From Halobacteriales archaeon SW_10_68_16 (GTDB lineage Archaea; Halobacteriota; Halobacteria; Halobacteriales; Haloarculaceae), in contig PXSG01000119.1 of assembly GCA_003023485.1 (NCBI GenBank), positions 1 through 12,217 of the forward strand: a stretch of 12,217 nucleotides of DNA. Direction: 5' to 3'. Positions 1 to 5,505 of this stretch are shown here, one piece after another (the stretch's first letter is position 1; every line of letters starts with the position of its first letter). Position numbers and translations under genes: made by a program. The notes beneath the pieces were generated by a model, which saw nothing but the letters and a program-made list of their open reading frames with translations, was not told the origin of the DNA and ran no database searches.

Positions 1-10
1 GTCCGAGAGT

Positions 11-15
11 AAAAA
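11..15 (-). terminator. Possible T-tract terminator after the coiled-coil gene
   Basis: Read on the minus strand, a TTTTT run flanked by CTCTC/ACTCTC begins 8 nt after the stop codon. Archaeal termination often uses such T tracts without a hairpin. The tract is short and lies at the window edge. Confidence 0.25.
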
Positions 16-23
16 GAGACGTC

Positions 24-914
24 CTACAGCAGCCCCGCCTTCTGGAGTTTCATCAGGTCCTCGGTGTCGAGGGTCTCGCCTTCCTTGAACTTCTGGTAGA
101 TCTCCTCGGCCTCCTCGCGGGCGGCCTCCTCTTCCTGTTCGCGCTCCTGGCGCTCGGTCTCCTCTTCCTTCTTGTCGAGTTCTCTCAGGCGCTTCTGGAC
201 GCGAACGAAGTCCTCGTGGTGGCGGTCGGCAGCCTCCTGGGCGTCGACGAACTTCTCGTGCATCTCGTCGGCCTCGTCGCGGATGTCGTCGGCCTCGCGG
301 TAGGCCTCGATCATCTTGTTGTGGTGTTTCTGGGCCTCGTCGGCCAGTTCGGTGACCTTCTGGTGGTGTTTTGAGGCCTCGGCGCGCACCTCCTCGGCTT
401 CCTCTTTGAGTTCTTCGAGGTTGTCGTTGTGGTCGAGTTTCTCCTTTTTCTCCTGGAGTTTCTCGCGTTTCTCCTCGATTTTCTCGATGAGTTCGCGCTC
501 GTCCTCGGCGCTTAACACCTCGGTTTGCTGTTTGAACTCCAGGTCCTCGATCTCGGATTCGAGTTCCTCGATGGACTTGCCCTCGTCGAGTTTGAGGTCG
601 TTTTTGAGCTGGTCGACCTCGTCGAAGAGTTCGTTTGCCTTCGCGTTGAGTTCGTTGCGCTTTTCCTTGTGCTCCTGGACTTTCTCGTTGAGTTCGTCGC
701 GTTTCTCGCGGTGTTCCTGCGCTTCGTCGACCTTCTCGCGGGTCTTGGCGTTGAGTTCGTCGCGCTCGGAGGCGCGCTCGCTGGCCATCTGGTTCAGTTC
801 GTTGCGCCGATCCCGGAGCTTGCCGGCGAGTTTGATGAGTTCGCCCTTCGAGTTGCTCTCCAGTTGGTCGTCCGTTATCGCTACGTTCTTTGATTCGTCT
901 ATCGAGTCTGCCAT
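24..914 (-). CDS. Conserved archaeal coiled-coil protein (COG1340-like)
   Basis: This 296-residue protein is almost entirely charged and helical, with no membrane segment or signal peptide, so it is probably a cytoplasmic rod. Residues about 25-105 and 140-270 are coiled coil. An R-(N/D)-E-L-N block recurs at residues 37, 51, 72 and 86, spaced 14, 21 and 14, all multiples of seven. A second half carries His-His blocks at 183, 197 and 232. The C-terminus (about 268-296) is a short non-repetitive cap ending KLQKAGLL. The layout resembles the archaeal COG1340 family, whose function is unknown. I chose the ATG at 914 because the upstream extension is basic and unlike the rest, and a GAGG sits 7 nt before it. 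The reading frame is intact. The family assignment comes from the repeat pattern only. Confidence 0.85.
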   Translation of the reverse strand: MADSIDESKNVAITDDQLESNSKGELIKLAGKLRDRRNELNQMASERASERDELNAKTREKVDEAQEHREKRDELNEKVQEHKEKRNELNAKANELFDEVDQLKNDLKLDEGKSIEELESEIEDLEFKQQTEVLSAEDERELIEKIEEKREKLQEKKEKLDHNDNLEELKEEAEEVRAEASKHHQKVTELADEAQKHHNKMIEAYREADDIRDEADEMHEKFVDAQEAADRHHEDFVRVQKRLRELDKKEEETERQEREQEEEAAREEAEEIYQKFKEGETLDTEDLMKLQKAGLL

Positions 915-980
915 GGTTGTGCCTCGGTGCCATCTCCGCTGGGGCGTCGGGTAGTCGCCACGCTGACGGGCGGCTGACGC

Positions 981-990
981 CGATAACAAT
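981..990 (-). promoter_or_regulatory. Possible TATA element for the coiled-coil gene
   Basis: Read on the minus strand this is ATTGTTATCG, an AT-rich island in GC-rich DNA. It would place transcription start near position 959 and give a leader of about 45 nt carrying the GAGG ribosome-binding site. This is weak and based on position and composition only. Confidence 0.3.
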
Positions 991-1010
991 GGTTCCCTGT
1001 CATGGGCGTT

Positions 1011-2939
1011 TCACGATACTACCCGAACGCCGCAACGTTCTGGTACACGTAGCTTTTGTCGATGGCGGTTTAAACATTCCGGTCGACCAGACCCCTGTTT
1101 CCGACTCCCACACGGCCTGGCACGGCCGTTTCCGGTCACAGTTCGTAGGTGTTCTCGACGGTCGCGTCGCCGACCGACACCCGAAGCGTCACCGTCTCGG
1201 CGGCCGGCAGGTGCCTTGACGGACAGGTCCCGCTCGCCGCCGGCGTCGCCGGCCGCCCAGGAGAGGGTCACCGACAGCGACTCGGGGGCATCGTTGACGA
1301 CGACGGCCGCGGTCTCGCCCGGCGAGGGGTCGACCAGAAACGCCTGGACGGGCTGGAGCGCCCGCGCGAGTTCCTCGCGTGCCGCCTTGGGCGTGCCGTC
1401 GGCGGCGTAGACACCCATCCCGGCAGCGTCCGCGTCCCGCAGGGCCGTGGCGACGACACCCGCCCCCCGGCGGCGGGCAGTCTCCGCAATCGTCCGGAGG
1501 ACGTCTGCCTGGTAGGCCTGCGAGGCTGCGACGCCGCCGTCGACGCGCGCGTCGTGTTTCGTCGCGTCGAACCCCGCCGCCTCCCTGCTCCCTTCCTCGG
1601 CGAGCGCGCCGGCACCGAAGGCCGCCAGCAGGTCCGCGGGATACCGGTCGAGGAGCCCCTCGATATCCTCGGCCGAACTGTAGTCCCACCCCGGATAGTA
1701 GGCCGCGGCGTCGTGGGTGACGCCCGGGCAGGCGACGACCGGCACCACCGGCGTTTCCTCGCCCAGGGCCTCGGCGACCCGTTCGGCCGGCGACCCGTCG
1801 TAGGCCACCCGCCAGGCCCGCCAGCGCAGGCGCAGTCTATCGAGGAAGCCGTCGCCGAGTCCGTCGGCGAAGGTGTCAGTCGGTTCGTCGTGGACACCGA
1901 TGGGCCCGAGACTCGGATGGCGGCCGTAGGTGTCGACCAGCCGTGTCGCGAGGTCATGCCCGCGGTCGACGTCGAAGGCTCCGGGCCCGGTCAGGGGGAG
2001 CCCCTGCCAGACGACGAGTCCGGCCTCGTCGCAGGCCTCGTAGACGGCCGGCGAGAGGACGTGAGCGGGCGCGCGCACGAGGTTCGCGTGCAGGTCGGCC
2101 GCGCGCTCCACGTCGGCGGGGTCGTCGGTCAGGAGGTTCACCCCCCGGACCGGCATGGGCTGGCCGTTGATCCGGAGGCGCCCGCCCTCGCGCGTGACCG
2201 AGCAGAGGCCGGTCGTCACCGAACGCTCGCTGTCCCCGAGTTTCGCCCGCAGCGTGTAGCGGTGCTGGTCGCCCAGGTCCCGGGGCCACCAGGGCGACGG
2301 GTCCCGGAGGTCGATGGTGTGCTGGACGGTCGTCCGCCCCGGACCGTCGGCGCTGACCGTCTCGCGGTTCATCATCGCGCTGGCCCGGCGGCCGCCACCC
2401 CCGGTCGGGCGCAGCGAGAAGGTGATCCGGTCCTCAAGGGGACCGCCGGTCACCACAGTCGTCCGGACGTGGAGGGCGGCCCCCTCGTCGGTCATCTCGG
2501 GGCTGACCTGCACGCGGTCGACGTAGGGCAGCGGGTGGGTCTCGACGACGGCGTCCCACCAGATGCCGGGTACGCGCTCGCTCGCGGGCACGCGGTCGGT
2601 GTCGTAGAGGCCGCCAAAGCGGTCCTGTGGCGCGTGACAGGTCACCGTGAGGTCGGTCTCGGCGTCGGGGTGGATGGGCACGCGAACCGGCTCGAAGTAG
2701 GCGTCGCTCGTGATGGGCCCGTCGCCGTCGAGGCGGTCGGCCGAGACCTCGATTTCGGCGCCGGCGTAGAGACCACACAGGACGACGACTGCGACGTCCT
2801 CGTCGGGCTCGCGGGGGTCGGTAAACGACGTCCGGTAGGTCCCCCCATCGGCGCCCGCCAGCGCCGCGGGCTTGCCGGGCACGGTGACGGCCCGCTCGGG
2901 GCCCCCGGGAATGGGCCTGGCGTGCCACTCCTCGAACAT
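1011..2939 (-). CDS. Glycoside hydrolase family 2-like protein, probably degenerate, with frameshifted C-terminus
   Basis: As written the protein has 642 residues. Order: beta-sandwich sugar-binding-like region (about 30-135), Ig-like domain (about 140-250), then a TIM-barrel-like part opening with NGQPMPVRGVN (258-268) and YEACDEAGLVVWQGLPL (300-316), all typical of GH2 beta-glycosidases. The acid/base region reads VHDEP (349-353) where GH2 usually has HNEP, keeping Glu352. The expected nucleophile motif S-E-F-G reads A-A-F-G (439-442), so the catalytic Glu appears to be Ala440. No signal peptide is seen. From residue 579 the product becomes Arg-rich and unlike a haloarchaeal protein. Dropping one base near 1204 restores a beta-strand tail VTLRVSVGDATVENTYEL and a stop at 1136-1138. 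The ATG at 2939 is chosen because a TATA box lies 26 nt upstream; the open frame further upstream is only antisense of cofE. Substrate unknown; enzymatic activity doubtful. Confidence 0.75.
   Translation of the reverse strand: MFEEWHARPIPGGPERAVTVPGKPAALAGADGGTYRTSFTDPREPDEDVAVVVLCGLYAGAEIEVSADRLDGDGPITSDAYFEPVRVPIHPDAETDLTVTCHAPQDRFGGLYDTDRVPASERVPGIWWDAVVETHPLPYVDRVQVSPEMTDEGAALHVRTTVVTGGPLEDRITFSLRPTGGGGRRASAMMNRETVSADGPGRTTVQHTIDLRDPSPWWPRDLGDQHRYTLRAKLGDSERSVTTGLCSVTREGGRLRINGQPMPVRGVNLLTDDPADVERAADLHANLVRAPAHVLSPAVYEACDEAGLVVWQGLPLTGPGAFDVDRGHDLATRLVDTYGRHPSLGPIGVHDEPTDTFADGLGDGFLDRLRLRWRAWRVAYDGSPAERVAEALGEETPVVPVVACPGVTHDAAAYYPGWDYSSAEDIEGLLDRYPADLLAAFGAGALAEEGSREAAGFDATKHDARVDGGVAASQAYQADVLRTIAETARRRGAGVVATALRDADAAGMGVYAADGTPKAAREELARALQPVQAFLVDPSPGETAAVVVNDAPESLSVTLSWAAGDAGGERDLSVKAPAGRRDGDASGVGRRRDRREHLRTVTGNGRARPCGSRKQGSGRPECLNRHRQKLRVPERCGVRVVS
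1201..1208 (-). other. Apparent single-base frameshift at the 3' end of the GH2-like gene
   Basis: In the minus-strand reading the codons run through CCTGCCGGCCGCC. Removing one base (position 1204 or 1205) gives CCTGCCGCCGCC, continuing as Ala-Ala-Ala-Glu-Thr-Val and a plausible strand-rich C-terminus ending at the TGA at 1136-1138. Without the change the frame runs 64 further codons of Arg-rich sequence to 1011. It may be a real mutation or a sequence error in a GC-rich run. Confidence 0.65.
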
Positions 2940-2960
2940 GTCCCTGGGGCCGTGCGCCGA

Positions 2961-2970
2961 CGCTTTATCG
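2961..2970 (-). promoter_or_regulatory. TATA box of the GH2-like gene
   Basis: Read on the minus strand this is CGATAAAGCG. It is centred about 26 nt before the ATG at 2939, the spacing expected for a leaderless haloarchaeal transcript. It supports the start chosen for that gene. Confidence 0.55.
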
Positions 2971-2987
2971 TTTCCGGCAGCGGCGCG

Positions 2988-2996
2988 CTTTTTACC
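2988..2996 (+). promoter_or_regulatory. TATA box of the cofE-mer operon
   Basis: The sequence CTTTTTACC lies about 24 nt before the cofE ATG, fitting a leaderless transcript. It stands about 26 bp from the opposing TATA box of the GH2-like gene, so the two promoters are back to back. Confidence 0.5.
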
Positions 2997-3015
2997 GGCG
3001 GGCCGAAGTGTCGGT

Positions 3016-3819
3016 ATGGACGTCTTCGCCGTCGATGGGCTCCCGGAGGTCCGGCCCGGCGACGACCTCGCCGCGCTGGTCGCCGACCGGGTCGACCCCC
3101 GACCCGCGGACGTGGTCTGTGTCGCGAGCACCGTCGTCTCCAAGGCCGAGGGGCGCCAGGCCGACCTGTCGGAGTTCCCGGCCGGCGAGCGCGCCCGATC
3201 GATCGCCGACCGCGTGGCCGACCTGGCGGGCGAAGAGAAAGACCCCCGCTTCGCCCAGGCGGTCATCGAGGAGAGCGAACAGCTCCTGCTGGAGTTTCCC
3301 ATCATGCTCGCGGTCACCCGCTTTGGCCACGTCACGGTCAACGCGGGCATCGACCACTCGAACGTCCCCGACGCGGACCTGCTCTTGCTCCCCGAGGACC
3401 CCGCCGCCAGCGCCCGGCGTCTCCACGAACGACTGGACGCCCGCGTTGTCGTCACGGACACCTCGGGGCGACCGTTCCGGTACGGCCAGCGCGGCGTCGC
3501 GCTCGGGTGGGCTGGGCTGCCCGCGGCCCGGGACTGGCGGGGCGAGCGCGACCGGGACGGCCGGGAGATGAGCGCGACGGTCCAGGCGGTCGTGGACGAA
3601 CTCGCCGCCGCCGCGAACCTCGTGACCGGCGAGGGGGCCGGCGGGACACCCGTCGCTGTCGTCCGCGGGTGGGATTTTGGCGACCACGCCGGCAGCGACG
3701 ACCTGTTCCGGGCCGAGGAGGACGACCTCGTGCGGGCCGCACTCCGGGCGTGGGACGGCCCTGACGAGGGCAGTGGGACTGCCTCGAGCGCCGCCGGAGG
3801 TGAGGATGCTGGGGATTGA
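3016..3819 (+). CDS. cofE: Coenzyme F420-0:L-glutamate ligase
   Basis: CofE adds L-glutamate residues to F420-0 using GTP and divalent metal, completing the gamma-glutamyl tail of coenzyme F420 in the cytoplasm. The 267-residue product has the family length for a single-domain archaeal enzyme. Visible family motifs are VVSKAEGR (40-47), NAGIDHSNV (109-117), TDTSGRPFRYGQRGVALG (147-164, within the conserved metal/GTP-binding region) and the helix ELAAAANLVTGEGAG (195-209). The C-terminal 20 residues are low-complexity. The ATG at 3016 is preceded by a TATA box at leaderless distance, and the protein aligns from its first residues. The mer-like gene overlaps its last 14 nt, so the two are very likely co-transcribed and translationally coupled. 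Confidence 0.93.
   Translation: MDVFAVDGLPEVRPGDDLAALVADRVDPRPADVVCVASTVVSKAEGRQADLSEFPAGERARSIADRVADLAGEEKDPRFAQAVIEESEQLLLEFPIMLAVTRFGHVTVNAGIDHSNVPDADLLLLPEDPAASARRLHERLDARVVVTDTSGRPFRYGQRGVALGWAGLPAARDWRGERDRDGREMSATVQAVVDELAAAANLVTGEGAGGTPVAVVRGWDFGDHAGSDDLFRAEEDDLVRAALRAWDGPDEGSGTASSAAGGEDAGD
3796..3803 (+). promoter_or_regulatory. Ribosome-binding site of the mer-like gene, inside cofE
   Basis: GGAGGTGA matches the complement of the archaeal 16S rRNA 3' end. It sits 2 nt (5 nt counting from GGAGG) before the ATG at 3806. It fixes that start codon and implies re-initiation by ribosomes finishing cofE. Confidence 0.7.
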
Positions 3820-4780
3820 ACTCACGCCCGAACACCCCGTCGCCGAGGTGGCCGACCGCGCGGCCCGCGCGGAGGCCGCTGGCTTCGATACCGTGTTCGC
3901 CAGCCACCACTACAACAACCGCGACGAGTTCGTCGCGCTGGCTGCCATCGCCGAGGCGACCGGGTCGGTCCGTCTCGGACCGGGCATCACCAACCCCTAC
4001 GAGACCCACCCGGTGGCGCTGGCCTCGCGGATGGCCACGCTCGAGGAGTTCGCCGGCGGCCGGGGTGTCTTCGGCGTCGGCGCCGGCGACCGCTCGACGC
4101 TCGCGAACCTCGGCTACGAGGGGAACCGCCCCCTCCGCAGGGTGCTGGAGACGATGCAGGTCGCACGCCGCCTGTGGGCTGGCGAGGCCGTCGATCACGA
4201 CGGTACCTTCCAGGCCGACGGGGCCGCACTCAACTACGAGGCCGGATCGATTCCCGTATACATCGGTGCCCAGGGCCCGCACATGACGCGGATGGCCGCC
4301 AAGTACGCCGACGGCGTGCTGTTCAACGGTGCCCACCCCCGCGACGTCGCGTGGGCGAGCGAGCGCGTCGCCGAGGGGCTGGCCGAGCGGCCCGACGAGC
4401 GCGGCGAGTTCGACTTCGCCGTCTACGCGAGCGTCTCCGTCGCCGAGGACCGCGAGGCGGCCCGCGAGGCCGCGCGCCCGCCCGTGGCGTTCATCGCAGG
4501 GGGCGCGCCCGACCCGGTACTCGAACGCCACGACATCGACCCCGAGCGCGCCGCGGCGGTGGGGGAAGCCATCTCGGCGGGGGAGTTCACGACGGCCTTC
4601 GAGCGCGTGACGCCCGCGATGCTGGAGGCGTTCTGTATCGCGGGCACGCCCGGGACGGTCGAGGGGCGGGTCGCGGACATCCTGACCGAAGCCGACAGCG
4701 TCGTCGCGGCGTCGCCGCTGGGGCCCGACGCGGCGGCTATCGACCTGGCTGGCGGGGCTCTCCGCCGGGCGTCGGAGTGA
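3806..4780 (+). CDS. mer: F420-dependent 5,10-methylenetetrahydromethanopterin reductase-like protein (luciferase-like family)
   Basis: The 324-residue product is a bacterial-luciferase-like (LLM) TIM barrel in the Mer group, which reduces methylene-tetrahydropterin to methyl-tetrahydropterin with F420H2. The N-terminus MLGIELTPEHPVAEVADRA, FDTVFASHHYNNRD (27-40), the segment RLGPGITNPYETHPV (56-70) and VGAGDRSTLANLGYE (91-105) are typical, as is SIPVYIGAQGPHM (148-160), the strand-loop before the C-terminal half. Haloarchaea make no methane and use folate-type C1 carriers, so the true substrate may be methylene-tetrahydrofolate or another F420H2-linked reduction; this is inference. The start is fixed by a near-perfect ribosome-binding site. 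It lies immediately after cofE with a 14 nt overlap, and its 3' end overlaps an opposing small gene by 44 nt. Confidence 0.85.
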   Translation: MLGIELTPEHPVAEVADRAARAEAAGFDTVFASHHYNNRDEFVALAAIAEATGSVRLGPGITNPYETHPVALASRMATLEEFAGGRGVFGVGAGDRSTLANLGYEGNRPLRRVLETMQVARRLWAGEAVDHDGTFQADGAALNYEAGSIPVYIGAQGPHMTRMAAKYADGVLFNGAHPRDVAWASERVAEGLAERPDERGEFDFAVYASVSVAEDREAAREAARPPVAFIAGGAPDPVLERHDIDPERAAAVGEAISAGEFTTAFERVTPAMLEAFCIAGTPGTVEGRVADILTEADSVVAASPLGPDAAAIDLAGGALRRASE

Positions 4781-4949
4781 GCAACTCCGCGACGACGCCG
4801 AGGAGAAGGTAGCCGACGAACCCGACCGTCCCGAGGACGATGAGCGCGCCGACGGCGAGCAAGACCGCCGAGAGCGGGTCGTGGGCGGCCACGCCAGCGA
4901 ACTCGCCTGGCAACCGGAGTATGCTCTCGAACAGTTCCTGGACGAACAT
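4737..4949 (-). CDS. Small single-span membrane protein
   Basis: The predicted protein has 70 residues: a short amphipathic N-terminus (MFVQELFESILRLPGE), one long hydrophobic stretch (about 27-57), and a Pro/Gly/Arg-rich tail. I do not recognise the family. The ATG at 4949 is chosen because the frame upstream of it encodes a basic, Cys/Ser-rich stretch unlike a real N-terminus. The gene is tail-to-tail with the mer-like gene and overlaps its last 44 nt, so the two transcripts must be antisense there. The hydrophobic segment is convincing, but short GC-rich frames can mimic this, so confidence is moderate. Confidence 0.6.
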   Translation of the reverse strand: MFVQELFESILRLPGEFAGVAAHDPLSAVLLAVGALIVLGTVGFVGYLLLGVVAELLTPTPGGEPRQPGR

Positions 4950-5191
4950 ATCTCTGCTTTTGCTCCCGGTCACTTGTGTGCTTCCCTCCCGTGTCGGTAC
5001 GTGTCCACGGCAGCTCTTCGGGAGTCGGTGTCTGTGTTTCTGTCCCACCCGTTGAGATCGGCAAGAAAGCCCCCGGCCGTGTGGTGGCACATCTCCGATA
5101 GGAGCGATCGTCCCGAACGTGCTGGTGGGGACCGTCGCCATCCCCCTGTCCAGCCGTCACCTCTAAGACGACCCTACCTGTCGTATTAGGT

Positions 5192-5449
5192 ATGGAAGAC
5201 GCCTCCCTCGACGAGTTTCTCGACAGCGGGGACGGGGAGACGGGCGACGAAGAGGCGACGGCGGGCGATACCGAAGCGGGCGGTGTCGAGAGTGAGGAGG
5301 GGGCCACGGAGGGGGAGGCGGTTGCCCCTGCGACTGCGACCTACGAGTGGTCGCCTGGGGGTACCGAGTGTCCCTCCTGTGGTGGGACGGTCCGGCGGCG
5401 CTGGCACTCCGAGTCGGGACTGCTCTGTGCCGAGTGCAAGGAGTGGTGA
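5192..5449 (+). CDS. Small acidic zinc-ribbon protein (DUF7573-like)
   Basis: The 85-residue protein begins MEDASLDEFLDSGDG and has an acidic, disordered first half (to about residue 48). A compact C-terminal zinc ribbon follows, with Cys60-x2-Cys63 and Cys79-x2-Cys82 as the four ligands, separated by GGTVRRRWHSESGLL, and a terminal KEW. The shape matches a haloarchaea-specific family of short zinc-ribbon proteins of unknown function that I recall as DUF7573. Acidic tails of this kind are normal for halophilic cytoplasmic proteins. It stands 56 nt upstream of the GH13 gene on the same strand, but that gene has its own TATA box, so a shared transcript is not required. The ATG is preceded by no clear ribosome-binding site. 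Confidence 0.85.
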   Translation: MEDASLDEFLDSGDGETGDEEATAGDTEAGGVESEEGATEGEAVAPATATYEWSPGGTECPSCGGTVRRRWHSESGLLCAECKEW

Positions 5450-5456
5450 TACTACT
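5449..5456 (+). promoter_or_regulatory. Candidate operator upstream of the GH13 alpha-glucosidase gene
   Basis: The octamer ATACTACT lies 50-57 nt before the GH13 ATG, upstream of the TATA box, and overlaps the stop codon of the zinc-ribbon gene. The same octamer in the same orientation lies 48-55 nt before the malE-like ATG. A common regulator of the two promoters is inferred. Confidence 0.4.
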
Positions 5457-5474
5457 CGGCCGGGGTGAGAGAAC

Positions 5475-5484
5475 CACTTATGTA
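5475..5484 (+). promoter_or_regulatory. TATA box of the GH13 alpha-glucosidase gene
   Basis: The sequence CACTTATGTA is centred about 26 nt before the ATG at 5506. This indicates a leaderless transcript starting at or next to the start codon and supports that start over the longer open frame. Confidence 0.55.
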
Positions 5485-5505
5485 CGCCCGGAGCGAGCGT
5501 TGCGT

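Noticed and set aside
915..1135. Possible small plus-strand gene (frame from 890)
   Set aside because: The frame starts inside the coiled-coil gene and runs into the GH2-like 3' end. Composition is unlike a real haloarchaeal protein, and only AT-rich promoter-like patches are seen.
2940..3461. N-terminal extension of the GH2-like frame
   Set aside because: It is antisense to cofE and encodes Ser/Arg-rich sequence. The TATA box 26 nt before 2939 supports the shorter start.
1149..3764. Very long plus-strand open frame (871 codons) opposite the GH2-like gene
   Set aside because: It lies antisense to the GH2-like gene and out of frame with cofE. Its product is Arg/Gly/Pro-rich, which is typical of shadow frames in GC-rich haloarchaeal DNA.
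3452..4531. Minus-strand open frame of 359 codons
   Set aside because: It is antisense to cofE and the mer-like gene, both of which show clear family motifs. Its composition is shadow-like.
4950..5191. Possible RNA gene or small gene in the 242 bp gap
   Set aside because: I saw no tRNA-like arms, no convincing frame and no strong palindrome.
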